Assembly: GCF_051020955.1 (NCBI RefSeq)
Contig: NW_027476307.1
Coordinates: 186,001-250,000 of the forward strand
Origin: Megalopta genalis
Lineage: Eukaryota; Arthropoda; Insecta; Hymenoptera; Halictidae
Reading direction: 5' to 3'
DNA length: 64,000 nt
This document shows positions 27,701-42,197 of this stretch, piece after piece (position 1 is the stretch's first letter; each line of letters begins with the position of its first letter). The position numbers and the translations under genes were made by a program. The notes below the pieces were generated by a model that was not told the origin of the DNA, did not search any database, and saw nothing but the letters and a program-made list of their open reading frames with translations.

Positions 27701-29518
27701 CGTCTAATTCGCAATTGATTTGATGCTAAATCATGTGTTTCGCATGGATTTGAAGCTAACTCGTCTGTTTCGCATGCTGTTGAAGCTAAATCATGTATAT
27801 CACAAGTATTTGAAGCTATATCATACGTTTCGCATGCATTCCAAGATAACCCTTCTAATTCGCATTGATTTGAAGATAAATCATGTGTTTCGCTTGGATT
27901 TGAAGCTAACTCGTTTGTTTCGCATGCTGTTGAAGCTAAATCAAGTGTATCAAAAGTATTTGAAGCTAAACCATTTGCTTCGCATGGATTCGAAGATCAG
28001 CCTTCTACTTCGCATTGATTTGAAGCTAAATCATGTGTTCCGCATGGATTTTAAGCTAACTCGTTTGTATCGCATGCAGTTGAAGCTAAATCATGTATTT
28101 TACAAGTATTTGTAGCTAAACCATTTGTTTCGCATGGATTCGAAGATAAGCCTTCTACTTCGCATTGATTTTAATCTAAATCACGTGTTTCGCAAGGATT
28201 TGAAGCTAACTCGTTTGTTTCGGATGCTGTTGAAGGTAAATCATGTATATCACACGTATTTGAAGCTATATCATTTGTTTCGCATGGATTCGAAGATAAC
28301 CCTTCTATTTCGCATTGATTTGAGGCTAAATCAGGTGTTTCGCTTGGATTTGAAGCTAACTCGTTTTTTTCGCTAGTAGTTGAAGCTAAATCATGCATAT
28401 CACAAGTATTTGAAGCTAAACCATTCGGTTCGCATTTATTCGAAGCTAAGCCATCTACTTCGCATTGATTTGAGGCTAAATCTTGTGTTTCGCTAGGTTT
28501 TGAAGCTAACTCGTTTTTTTCGCATGCTGTTGTAGCTAAATCATGTATATCACAAGTATTTGAAGCTAAACCATTTGTTTCGCATTTATTCGAACCTAAG
28601 CCTTCTACTTCGCATTGATTTGAGGCTAAATCATGTGTTTCGCTTGGTTTTGAAGCTAACTCGTCTGTTTCGCATGCTGTTGAAGCTAAATCATGTATAT
28701 CACAAGTATTTGAAGCTATATCATACGTTTCGCATGCATTCCAAGATAACCCTTCTAATTCGCATTGATTTGAAGATAAATCATGTGTTTCGCTTGGATT
28801 TGAAGCTAACTCATTTGTTTCGCATGCTGTTGAAGCTAAATCAAGTGTATCAAAAGTATTTGAAGCTAAACCATTTGCTTCGCATGGATTCGAAGATCAG
28901 CCTTCTACTTCGCATTGATTTGAAGCTAAATCATGTGTTCCGCATGGATTTTAAGCTAACTCGTTTGTATCGCATGCAGTTGAAGCTAAATCATGTATTT
29001 TACAAGTATTTGTAGCTAAGCCATTTGTTTCGCATGGATTCGAAGATAAGCCTTCTACTTCGCATTGATTTTAATCTAAATCACGTGTTTCGCAAGGATT
29101 TGAAGCTAACTCGTTTGTTTCGGATGCTGTTGAAGGTAAATCATGTATATCACACGTATTTGAAGCTATATCATTTGTTTCGCATGGATTCGAAGATAAT
29201 CCTTCTATTTCGCATTGATTTGAGGCTAAATCAGGTGTTTCGCTTGGATTTGAAGCTAACTCGTTTTTTTCGCTAGTAGTTGAAGCTAAATCATGCATAT
29301 CACAAGTATTTGAAGCTAAACCATTTGGTTCGCATTTATTCGAAGCTAAGCCATCTACTTCGCATTGATTTGAGGCTAAATCTTGTGTTTCGCTAGGTTT
29401 TGAAGCTAACTCGTTTTTTTCGCATGCTGTTGTAGCTAAATCATGTATATCACAAGTATTTGAAGCTAAACCATTTGCTTCGCATGGATTCGAAGATCAG
29501 CTTTCTACTTCGCATTGA

Positions 29519-30870
29519 TTTGATGCTAAATCATGTGTTTCGCATGGATTTGAATATAACTCATTTGTTTCGCATGCTGTTGAAGCTCAATCATCTATAT
29601 CACAAGTATTTGAAGCTAAACCATTTGTATCGCATGGGATCGGAGATAAGCCTCCTACTCCGCATTGATTTGAAGCTAAATCATGTGTTTCGCATGGATT
29701 TGAAGCTAACTCGTTTGTTTCGCATGCTGTTGAAGCTAAATCATATATATCACAAGTATTTGAAGCTAAACCATTTGTTTCGCATTTATTCGAACCTAAG
29801 CCTTCTACTTCGCATTGATTTGAGGCTAAATCATGTGTTTCGCTTGGTTTTGAAGCTAACTCGTTTTTTCGCATGCAGTTGTAGCTAAATCATGTATATC
29901 ACAAGCATTTGAAGCTAAACCATTTGTTGCGCATGGATTCGAAGATAAGCCTTCTACTTCGCATTGATTTTAATCTAAATCATGTGTTTCGCATGGATTT
30001 GAAGCTAACTCGTTTGTTTCGCATGATGCTGAAGCTAACTCAAGTGTATCAAAAGTATTTGAAGCTAAACCATTTGCTTCGCATGGATTCGAAGATAAGC
30101 CTTCTACTTCGCATTGATTTTAATCTAAATCATGTGTTTCGCATGGATTTAAAGCTAACTCATTTGTTTCGCATGCAGTTGAAGCTGAATCATGTATATC
30201 ACAAGTATTTGAAGCTAAACTATTCGTTTCGCATGGATTCGAAGATAAGCCTTCCACTTCGCATTGATTTGATGCTAAATCATGTGTTCCGCATGGATTG
30301 TAAGCTAACTCGTTCGTTTCGCATGCAGTTGAAGCTAAATCATGTATATCACAAGTATTTGAAGCTAAACCATTTGTTTCGCATGGATTCGACGATAAGC
30401 CTTCTACTTCGCATTGATTTTAATCTAAATCATGTGTTTCGCATGGATTTGAATCTAACTCGTTTGTTTCGGATGCTGTTGAAGCTAAATCATGTATATC
30501 ACAAGTATTTGAAGCTATATCATTTGTTTGGCATGGATTCGACGATAACCCGTCTAATTCGCATTGATTTGATGCTAAATCATGTGTTCCGCATGGATTT
30601 TAAGCTAACTCGTTTGTTTCGCATGCAGTTGAAGCTAAATCATGTATATCACAAGTATTTGAAGCTAAACCATTTGCTTCGCATGGATTCGAAGATCAGC
30701 TTTCTACTTCGCATTGATTTGATGCTAAATCATGTGTTTCGCATGGATTTGAAGCTAACTCGTCTGTTTCGCATGCTGTTGAAGCTAAATTATGTATACC
30801 ACAAGTATTTGAAGCTATATCATACGTTTCGCATGCATTCCAAGATAACCCTTCTAATTCGCATTGATTT
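29519..30870. repeat. 1352-bp composite segment, copy 1 of 3
   Basis: The segment is found again at 33119-34470 and about 39868-41219. All three share a six-T run in one U4, a U5 with cacaagcattt, a U1 with gttgcgcatgg, a U4 with catgatgctgaag and a U1 with gtttggcatgg. The right boundary between copies 1 and 2 is sharp: gaagataaat here versus taatctaaat at 34471. Confidence 0.85.
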
Positions 30871-33118
30871 GAAGATAAATCATGTGTTTTGCATGGATTT
30901 GAAGCTAACTCGTTTGTTTCGCATGCTGTTGAAGCTAAATCAAGTGTATCAAAAGTATTTGAAGCTAAACCATTTGCTTCGCATGGATTCGAAGATCAGC
31001 CTTCTACTTCGCATTGATTTGAAGCTAAATCATGTGTTCCGCATGGATTTTAAGCTAACTCGTTTGTATCGCATGCAGTTGAAGCTAAATCATGTATTTT
31101 ACAAGTATTTGTAGCTAAACCATTTGTTTCGCATGGATTCGAAGATAAGCCTTCTACTTCGCATTGATTTTAATCTAAATCACGTATTTCGCAAGGATTT
31201 GAAGCTAACTCGTTTGTTTCGGATGCTGTTGAAGGTAAATCATGTATATCACACGTATTTGAAGCTATATCATTTGTTTCGCATGGATTCGAAGATAACC
31301 CTTCTATTTCGCATTGATTTGAGGCTAAATCAGGTGTTTCGCTTGGATTTGAAGCTAACTCGTTTTTTTCGCTAGTAGTTGAAGCTAAATCATGCATATC
31401 ACAAGTATTTGAAGCTAAACCATTTGGTTCGCATTTATTCGAAGCTAAGCCATCTACTTCGCATTGATTTGAGGCTAAATCTTGTGTTTCGCTAGGTTTT
31501 GAAGCTAACTCGTTTTTTTCGCATGCTGTTGTAGCTAAATCATGTATATCACAAGTATTTGAAGCTAAACCATTTGCTTCGCATGGATTCGAAGATCAGC
31601 TTTCTACTTCGCATTGATTTGATGCTAAATCATGTGTTTCGCATGGATTTGAATATAACTCATTTGTTTCGCATGCTGTTGAAGCTCAATCATCTATATC
31701 ACAAGTATTTGAAGCTAAACCATTTGTATCGCATGGGATCGGAGATAAGCCTCCTACTCCGCATTGATTTGAAGCTAAATCATGTGTTTCGCATGGATTT
31801 GAAGCTAACTCGTTTGTTTCGCATGCTGTTGAAGCTAAATCATATATATCACAAGTATTTGAAGCTAAACCATTTGTTTCGCATTTATTCGAACCTAAGC
31901 CTTCTACTTCGCATTGATTTGAGGCTAAATCATGTGTTTCGCTTGGTTTTGAAGCTAACTCGTTCGTTTCGCATGCAGTTGAAGCTAAATCATGTATATC
32001 ACAAGTATTTGAAGCTAAACCATTTGTTTCGCATGGATTCGACGATAAGCCTTCTACTTCGCATTGATTTTAATCTAAATCATGTGTTTTGCATGGATTT
32101 GAATCTAACTCGTTTGTTTCGGATGCTGTTGAAGCTAAATCATGTATATCACAAGTATTTGAAGCTATATCATTTGTTTGGCATGGATTCGACGATAACC
32201 CGTCTAATTCGCAATTGATTTGATGCTAAATCATGTGTTTCGCATGGATTTGAAGCTAACTCGTCTGTTTCGCATGCTGTTGAAGCTAAATCATGTATAT
32301 CACAAGTATTTGAAGCTATATCATACGTTTCGCATGCATTCCAAGATAACCCTTCTAATTCGCATTGATTTGAAGATAAATCATGTGTTTCGCTTGGATT
32401 TGAAGCTAACTCGTTTGTTTCGCATGCTGTTGAAGCTAAATCAAGTGTATCAAAAGTATTTGAAGCTAAACCATTTGCTTCGCATGGATTCGAAGATCAG
32501 CCTTCTACTTCGCATTGATTTGAAGCTAAATCATGTGTTCCGCATGGATTTTAAGCTAACTCGTTTGTATCGCATGCAGTTGAAGCTAAATCATGTATTT
32601 TACAAGTATTTGTAGCTAAACCATTTGTTTCGCATGGATTCGAAGATAAGCCTTCTACTTCGCATTGATTTTAATCTAAATCACGTGTTTCGCAAGGATT
32701 TGAAGCTAACTCGTTTGTTTCGGATGCTGTTGAAGGTAAATCATGTATATCACACGTATTTGAAGCTATATCATTTGTTTCGCATGGATTCGAAGATAAC
32801 CCTTCTATTTCGCATTGATTTGAGGCTAAATCAGGTGTTTCGCTTGGATTTGAAGCTAACTCGTTTTTTTCGCTAGTAGTTGAAGCTAAATCATGCATAT
32901 CACAAATATTTGAAGCTAAACCATTTGTTTCGCATTTATTCGAACCTAAGCCTTCTACTTCGCATTGATTTGAGGCTAAATCATGTGTTTCGCTTGGTTT
33001 TGAAGCTAACTCGTCTGTTTCGCATGCTGTTGAAGCTAAATCATGTATATCACAAGTATTTGAAGCTATATCATACGTTTCGCATGCATTCCAAGATAAC
33101 CCTTCTAATTCGCATTGA

Positions 33119-34470
33119 TTTGATGCTAAATCATGTGTTTCGCATGGATTTGAATATAACTCATTTGTTTCGCATGCTGTTGAAGCTCAATCATCTATAT
33201 CACAAGTATTTGAAGCTAAACCATTTGTATCGCATGGGATCGGAGATAAGCCTCCTACTCCGCATTGATTTGAAGCTAAATCATGTGTTTCGCATGGATT
33301 TGAAGCTAACTCGTTTGTTTCGCATGCTGTTGAAGCTAAATCATATATATCACAAGTATTTGAAGCTAAACCATTTGTTTCGCATTTATTCGAACCTAAG
33401 CCTTCTACTTCGCATTGATTTGAGGCTAAATCATGTGTTTCGCTTGGTTTTGAAGCTAACTCGTTTTTTCGCATGCAGTTGTAGCTAAATCATGTATATC
33501 ACAAGCATTTGAAGCTAAACCATTTGTTGCGCATGGATTCGAAGATAAGCCTTCTACTTCGCATTGATTTTAATCTAAATCATGTGTTTCGCATGGATTT
33601 GAAGCTAACTCGTTTGTTTCGCATGATGCTGAAGCTAACTCAAGTGTATCAAAAGTATTTGAAGCTAAACCATTTGCTTCGCATGGATTCGAAGATAAGC
33701 CTTCTACTTCGCATTGATTTTAATCTAAATCATGTGTTTCGCATGGATTTAAAGCTAACTCATTTGTTTCGCATGCAGTTGAAGCTGAATCATGTATATC
33801 ACAAGTATTTGAAGCTAAACTATTCGTTTCGCATGGATTCGAAGATAAGCCTTCCACTTCGCATTGATTTGATGCTAAATCATGTGTTCCGCATGGATTG
33901 TAAGCTAACTCGTTCGTTTCGCATGCAGTTGAAGCTAAATCATGTATATCACAAGTATTTGAAGCTAAACCATTTGTTTCGCATGGATTCGACGATAAGC
34001 CTTCTACTTCGCATTGATTTTAATCTAAATCATGTGTTTCGCATGGATTTGAATCTAACTCGTTTGTTTCGGATGCTGTTGAAGCTAAATCATGTATATC
34101 ACAAGTATTTGAAGCTATATCATTTGTTTGGCATGGATTCGACGATAACCCGTCTAATTCGCATTGATTTGATGCTAAATCATGTGTTCCGCATGGATTT
34201 TAAGCTAACTCGTTTGTTTCGCATGCAGTTGAAGCTAAATCATGTATATCACAAGTATTTGAAGCTAAACCATTTGCTTCGCATGGATTCGAAGATCAGC
34301 TTTCTACTTCGCATTGATTTGATGCTAAATCATGTGTTTCGCATGGATTTGAAGCTAACTCGTCTGTTTCGCATGCTGTTGAAGCTAAATTATGTATACC
34401 ACAAGTATTTGAAGCTATATCATACGTTTCGCATGCATTCCAAGATAACCCTTCTAATTCGCATTGATTT
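33119..34470. repeat. 1352-bp composite segment, copy 2 of 3
   Basis: This copy lies 3600 bp after copy 1 and has the same diagnostic variants. Its left flank is a U1 with tatatcatacg, unlike copy 1 (aaaccatttgcttcg), so the breakpoint lies within about 60 bp of 33119. Confidence 0.85.
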
Positions 34471-37400
34471 TAATCTAAATCATGTGTTTCGCATGGATTT
34501 GAATCTAACTCGTTTGTTTCGGATGCTGTTGAAGCTAAATCATGTATATCACAAGTATTTGAAGCTATATCATACGTTTCGCATGGATTCGACGATAACC
34601 CGTCTAATTCGCATTGATTTGATCCTAAATCATGTGTTTCGCTTGGATTTGAAGCTAACTCGTTTGTTTCGCATGCTGTTGAAGCTAAATCAAGTGTATC
34701 AAAAGTATTTGAAGCTAAACCATTTGCTTCGCATGGATTCGAAGATCAGCCTTCTACTTCGCATTGATTTGAAGCTAAATCATGTGTTCCGCATGGATTT
34801 GAAGCTAACTCGTTTGTTTCGGATGCTGTTGAAGGTAAATCATGTATATCACACGTATTTGAAGCTATATCATTTGTTTCGCATGGATTCGAAGATAACC
34901 CTTCTATTTCGCATTGATTTGAGGCTAAATCAGGTGTTTCACTTGGATTTGAAGCTAACTCGTTTTTTTCGCTAGTAGTTGAAGCTAAATCATGCATATC
35001 ACAAGTATTTGAAGCTAAACCATTTGGTTCGCATTTATTCGAAGCTAAGCCATCTACTTCGCATTGATTTGAGGCTAAATCTTGTGTTTCGCTAGGTTTT
35101 GAAGCTAACTCGTTTTTTTCGCATGCTGTTGTAGCTAAATCATGTATATCACAAGTATTTGAAGCTAAACCATTTGCTTCGCATGGATTCGAAGATCAGC
35201 TTTCTACTTCGCATTGATTTGATGCTAAATCATGTGTTTCGCATGGATTTGAATATAACTCATTTGTTTCGCATGCTGTTGAAGCTCAATCATCTATATC
35301 ACAAGTATTTGAAGCTAAACCATTTGTGTCGCATGGGATCGGAGATAAGCCTCCTACTCCGCATTGATTTGAAGCTAAATCATGTGTTTCGCATGGATTT
35401 GAAGCTAACTCGTTTGTTTCGCATGCTGTTGAAGCTAAATCATATATATCACAAGTATTTGAAGCTAAACCATTTGTTTCGCATTTATTCGAACCTAAGC
35501 CTTCTACTTCGCATTGATTTGAGGCTAAATCATGTGTTTCGCTTGGTTTTGAAGCTAACTCGTTCGTTTCGCATGCAGTTGAAGCTAAATCATGTATATC
35601 ACAAGTATTTGAAGCTAAACCATTTGTTTCGCATGGATTCGACGATAAGCCTTCTACTTCGCATTGATTTTAATCTAAATCATGTGTTTTGCATGGATTT
35701 GAATCTAACTCGTTTGTTTCGGATGCTGTTGAAGCTAAATCATCTATATCACAAGTATTTGAAGCTAAACCATTTGCTTCGCATGGATTCGAAGATCAGC
35801 CTTCTACTTCGCATTGATTTGAAGCTAAATCATGTGTTCCGCATGGTTTTTAAGCTAACTCGTTTTTTTCGCTAGTAGTTGAAGCTAAATCATGCATATC
35901 ACAAGTATTTGAAGCTAAACCATTTGTTTCGCATTTATTCGAACCTAAGCCTTCTACTTCGCATTGATTTGAGGCTAAATCATGTGTTTCGCTTGGTTTT
36001 GAAGCTAACTCGTCTGTTTCGCATGCTGTTGAAGCTAAATCATGTATATCACAAGTATTTGAAGCTATATCATACGTTTCGCATGCATTCCAAGATAACC
36101 CTTCTAATTCGCATTGATTTGAAGATAAATCATGTGTTTCGCTTGGATTTGAAGCTAACTCATTTGTTTCGCATGCTGTTGAAGCTAAATCAAGTGTATC
36201 AAAAGTATTTGAAGCTAAACCATTTGCTTCGCATGGATTCGAAGATCAGCCTTCTACTTCGCATTGATTTGAAGCTAAATCATGTGTTCCGCATGGATTT
36301 TAAGCTAACTCGTTTGTATCGCATGCAATTGAAGCTAAATCATGTATTTTACAAGTATTTGTAGCTAAACCATTTGTTTCGCATGGATTCGAAGATAAGC
36401 CTTCTACTTCGCATTGATTTTAATCTAAATCACGTGTTTCGCAAGGATTTGAAGCTAACTCGTTTGTTTCGGATGCTGTTGAAGGTAAATCATGTATATC
36501 ACACGTATTTGAAGCTATATCATTTGTTTCGCATGGATTCGAAGATAATCCTTCTATTTCGCATTGATTTGAGGCTAAATCAGGTGTTTCGCTTGGATTT
36601 GAAGCTAACTCGTTTTTTTCGCTAGTAGTTGAAGCTAAATCATGCATATCACAAGTATTTGAAGCTAAACCATTTGGTTCGCATTTATTCGAAGCTAAGC
36701 CATCTACTTCGCATTGATTTGAGGCTAAATCTTGTGTTTCGCTAGGTTTTGAAGCTAACTCGTTTTTTTCGCATGCTGTTGTAGCTAAATCATGTATATC
36801 ACAAGTATTTGAAGCTAAACCATTTGCTTCGCATGGATTCGAAGATCAGCTTTCTACTTCGCATTGATTTGATGCTAAATCATGTGTTTCGCATGGATTT
36901 GAATATAACTCATTTGTTTCGCATGCTGTTGAAGCTCAATCATCTATATCACAAGTATTTGAAGCTAAACCATTTGTATCGCATGGGATCGGAGATAAGC
37001 CTCCTACTCCGCATTGATTTGAAGCTAAATCATGTGTTTCGCATGGATTTGAAGCTAACTCGTTTGTTTCGCATGCTGTTGAAGCTAAATCATATATATC
37101 ACAAGTATTTGAAGCTAAACCATTTGTTTCGCATTTATTCGAACCTAAGCCTTCTACTTCGCATTGATTTGAGGCTAAATCATGTGTTTCGCTTGGTTTT
37201 GAAGCTAACTCGTTCGTTTCGCATGCAGTTGAAGCTAAATCATGTATATCACAAGTATTTGAAGCTAAACCATTTGTTTCGCATTTATTCGAACCTAAGC
37301 CTTCTACTTCGCATTGATTTGATGCTAAATCATGTGTTTCGCATGGATTTGAAGCTAACTCGTCTGTTTCGCATGCTGTTGAAGCTAAATTATGTATACC

Positions 37401-39867
37401 ACAAGTATTTGAAGCTATATCATACGTTTCGCATGCATTCCAAGATAACCCTTCTAATTCGCATTGATTTGAAGATAAATCATGTGTTTCGCATGGATTT
37501 GAAGCTAACTCGTTTGTTTCGCATGCTGTTGAAGCTAAATCAAGTGTATCAAAAGTATTTGAAGCTAAACCATTTGCTTCGCATGGATTCGAAGATCAGC
37601 CTTCTACTTCGCATTGATTTGAAGCTAAATCATGTGTTCCGCATGGATTTTAAGCTAACTCGTTTGTATCGCATGCAGTTGAAGCTAAATCATGTATTTT
37701 ACAAGTATTTGTAGCTAAACCATTTGTTTCGCATGGATTCGAAGATAAGCCTTCTACTTCGCATTGATTTTAATCTAAATCACGTATTTCGCAAGGATTT
37801 GAAGCTAACTCGTTTGTTTCGGATGCTGTTGAAGGTAAATCATGTATATCACACGTATTTGAAGCTATATCGTTTGTTTCGCATGGATTCGAAGATAACC
37901 CTTCTATTTCGCATTGATTTGAGGCTAAATCAGGTGTTTCGCTTGGATTTGAAGCTAACTCGTTTTTTTCGCTAGTAGTTGAAGCTAAATCATGCATATC
38001 ACAAGTATTTGAAGCTAAACCATTTGGTTCGCATTTATTCGAAGCTAAGCCATCTACTTCGCATTGATTTGAGGCTAAATCTTGTGTTTCGCTAGGTTTT
38101 GAAGCTAACTCGTTTTTTTCGCATGCTGTTGTAGCTAAATCATGTATATCACAAGTATTTGAAGCTAAACCATTTGCTTCGCATGGATTCGAAGATCAGC
38201 TTTCTACTTCGCATTGATTTGATGCTAAATCATGTGTTTCGCATGGATTTGAATATAACTCATTTGTTTCGCATGCTGTTGAAGCTCAATCATCTATATC
38301 ACAAATATTTGAAGCTAAACCATTTGTATCGCATGGGATCGGAGATAAGCCTCCTACTCCGCATTGATTTGAAGCTAAATCATGTGTTTCGCATGGATTT
38401 GAAGCTAACTCGTTTGTTTCGCATGCTGTTGAAGCTAAATCATATATATCACAAGTATTTGAAGCTAAACCATTTGTTTCGCATTTATTCGAACCTAAGC
38501 CTTCTACTTCGCATTGATTTGAGGCTAAATCATGTGTTTCGCTTGGTTTTGAAGCTAACTCGTTCGTTTCGCATGCAGTTGAAGCTAAATCATGTATATC
38601 ACAAGTATTTGAAGCTAAACCATTTGTTTCGCATGGATTCGACGATAAGCCTTCTACTTCGCATTGATTTTAATCTAAATCATGTGTTTCGCATGGATTT
38701 GAATCTAACTCGTTTGTTTCGGATGCTGTTGAAGCTAAATCATGTATATCACAAGTATTTGAAGCTATATCATTTGTTTGGCATGGATTCGACGATAACC
38801 CGTCTAATTCGCATTGATTTGATGCTAAATCATGTGTTCCGCATGGATTTTAAGCTAACTCGTTTGTTTCGCATGCAGTTGAAGCTAAATCATGTATATC
38901 ACAAGTATTTGAAGCTAAACCATTTGCTTCGCATGGAGTCGAAGATCAGCCTTCTACTTCGCATTGATTTGATGCTAAATCATGTGTTTCGCATGGATTT
39001 GAAGCTAACTCGTCTGTTTCGCATGCTGTTGAAGCTAAATCATGTATATCACAAGTATTTGAAGCTATATCATACGTTTCGCATGCATTCCAAGATAACC
39101 CTTCTAATTCGCATTGATTTGAAGATAAATCATGTGTTTCGCTTGGATTTGAAGCTAACTCGTTTGTTTCGCATGCTGTTGAAGCTAAATCAAGTGTATC
39201 AAAAGTATTTGAAGCTAAACCATTTGCTTCGCATGGATTCGAAGATCAGCCTTCTACTTCGCATTGATTTGAAGCTAAATCATGTGTTCCGCATGGATTT
39301 TAAGCTAACTCGTTTGTATCGCATGCAGTTGAAGCTAAATCATGTATTTTACAAGTATTTGTAGCTAAACCATTTGTTTCGCATGGATTCGAAGATAAGC
39401 CTTCTACTTCGCATTGATTTTAATCTAAATCACGTGTTTCGCAAGGATTTGAAGCTAACTCGTTTGTTTCGGATGCTGTTGAAGGTAAATCATGTATATC
39501 ACACGTATTTGAAGCTATATCATTTGTTTCGCATGGATTCGAAGATAACCCTTCTATTTCGCATTGATTTGAGGCTAAATCAGGTGTTTCGCTTGGATTT
39601 GAAGCTAACTCGTTTTTTTCGCTAGTAGTTGAAGCTAAATCATGCATATCACAAGTATTTGAAGCTAAACCATTTGGTTCGCATTTATTCGAAGCTAAGC
39701 CATCTACTTCGCATTGATTTGAGGCTAAATCTTGTGTTTCGCTAGGTTTTGAAGCTAACTCGTTTTTTTCGCATGCTGTTGTAGCTAAATCATGTATATC
39801 ACAAGTATTTGAAGCTAAACCATTTGCTTCGCATGGATTCGAAGATCAGCTTTCTACTTCGCATTGA

Positions 39868-41219
39868 TTTGATGCTAAATCATGTGTTTCGCATGGATTT
39901 GAATATAACTCATTTGTTTCGCATGCTGTTGAAGCTCAATCATCTATATCACAAGTATTTGAAGCTAAACCATTTGTATCGCATGGGATCGGAGATAAGC
40001 CTCCTACTCCGCATTGATTTGAAGCTAAATCATGTGTTTCGCATGGATTTGAAGCTAACTCGTTTGTTTCGCATGCTGTTGAAGCTAAATCATATATATC
40101 ACAAGTATTTGAAGCTAAACCATTTGTTTCGCATTTATTCGAACCTAAGCCTTCTACTTCGCATTGATTTGAGGCTAAATCATGTGTTTCGCTTGGTTTT
40201 GAAGCTAACTCGTTTTTTCGCATGCAGTTGTAGCTAAATCATGTATATCACAAGCATTTGAAGCTAAACCATTTGTTGCGCATGGATTCGAAGATAAGCC
40301 TTCTACTTCGCATTGATTTTAATCTAAATCATGTGTTTCGCATGGATTTGAAGCTAACTCGTTTGTTTCGCATGATGCTGAAGCTAACTCAAGTGTATCA
40401 AAAGTATTTGAAGCTAAACCATTTGCTTCGCATGGATTCGAAGATAAGCCTTCTACTTCGCATTGATTTTAATCTAAATCATGTGTTTCGCATGGATTTA
40501 AAGCTAACTCATTTGTTTCGCATGCAGTTGAAGCTGAATCATGTATATCACAAGTATTTGAAGCTAAACTATTCGTTTCGCATGGATTCGAAGATAAGCC
40601 TTCCACTTCGCATTGATTTGATGCTAAATCATGTGTTCCGCATGGATTGTAAGCTAACTCGTTCGTTTCGCATGCAGTTGAAGCTAAATCATGTATATCA
40701 CAAGTATTTGAAGCTAAACCATTTGTTTCGCATGGATTCGACGATAAGCCTTCTACTTCGCATTGATTTTAATCTAAATCATGTGTTTCGCATGGATTTG
40801 AATCTAACTCGTTTGTTTCGGATGCTGTTGAAGCTAAATCATGTATATCACAAGTATTTGAAGCTATATCATTTGTTTGGCATGGATTCGACGATAACCC
40901 GTCTAATTCGCATTGATTTGATGCTAAATCATGTGTTCCGCATGGATTTTAAGCTAACTCGTTTGTTTCGCATGCAGTTGAAGCTAAATCATGTATATCA
41001 CAAGTATTTGAAGCTAAACCATTTGCTTCGCATGGATTCGAAGATCAGCTTTCTACTTCGCATTGATTTGATGCTAAATCATGTGTTTCGCATGGATTTG
41101 AAGCTAACTCGTCTGTTTCGCATGCTGTTGAAGCTAAATCATGTATACCACAAGTATTTGAAGCTATATCATACGTTTCGCATGCATTCCAAGATAACCC
41201 TTCTAATTCGCATTGATTT
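39868..41219. repeat. 1352-bp composite segment, copy 3 of 3
   Basis: This copy lies 6749 bp after copy 2 (6750 minus one base, explained by the six-T run at 40213). Similarity to copy 1 extends further upstream, to about 39809, and downstream past 41219. Copies 1 and 3 therefore share more flank than either shares with copy 2. Confidence 0.83.
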
Positions 41220-42197
41220 GAAGATAAATCATGTGTTTCGCTTGGATTTGAAGCTAACTCGTTTGTTTCGCATGCTGTTGAAGCTAAATCAAGTGTATCA
41301 AAAGTATTTGAAGCTAAACCATTTGCTTCGCATGGATTCGAAGCTAAACCATTTGCTTCGCATGGATTCGAAGATAAGCCTTCTACTTCGCATTGATTTT
41401 AATCTAAATCATGTGTTTCGCATGGATTTAAAGCTAACTCGTTTGTTTCGCATGCAGTTGAAGCTGAATCATGTATATCACAAGTATTTGAAGCTAAACT
41501 ATTCGTTTCGCATGGATTCGAAGATAAGCCTTCCACTTCGCATTGATTTGATGCTAAATCATGTGTTCCGCATGGATTTTAAGCTAACTCGTTTGTTTCG
41601 CATGCAGTTGAAGCTAAATCATGTATATCACAAGTATTTGAAGCTAAACCATTTGCTTCGCATGGATTCGAAGATCAGCCTTCTACTTCGCATTGATTTG
41701 ATGCTAAATCATGTGTTTCGCAGGGATTTGAAGCTAACTCGTTTGTTTCGGATGCTGTTGAAGCTAAATCATGTATATCACACGTATTTGAAGCTATATC
41801 ATTTGTTTCGCATGGATTCGAAGATAACCCTTCTATTTCGCATTGATTTGAGGCTAAATCAGGTGTTTCGCTTGGATTTGAAGCTAACTCGTTTTTTTCG
41901 CTAGTAGTTGAAGCTAAATCATGCATATCACAAGTATTTGAAGCTAAACCGTTTGGTTCGCATTTATTCGAAGCTAAGCCATCTACTTCGCATTGATTTG
42001 AGGCTAAATCTTGTGTTTCGCTTGGATTTCAATATAACTCATTTGTTTCGCATGCTGTTGAAGCTCAATCATCTATATCACAAGTATTTGAAGCTAAACC
42101 ATTTGTTTCGCATTTATTCGAAGCTAAGCCTTCTACTTCGCATTGATTTGAGGCTAAATCATGTGTTTCGCTTGGTTTTGAAGCTAACTCGTTTTTT

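Larger units (their letters stand above)
24751..42197. repeat. Array block D: mosaic of composite HORs sharing a marker module
   Basis: A module that begins with a U5 carrying tgtattttacaag, followed by tagctaaacc and then a U5 with aaggtaaatc, recurs with its U1 near 25862, 26612, 28113, 29013, 31112, 32613, 36362, 37712 and 39362. Spacings are 750, 1501, 900, 2099, 1501, 3749, 1350 and 1650 bp, all multiples of 150 within one base. The one-base departures match visible indels: CAATTG insertions at about 25462, 27712 and 32212, and six-T runs at 29864, 33464 and 40213. Two U1 monomers stand side by side at 41311-41370. No gene is supported. Minus-strand TAA from ttttaa and TGA from gatcag recur in most modules. 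Confidence 0.85.
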
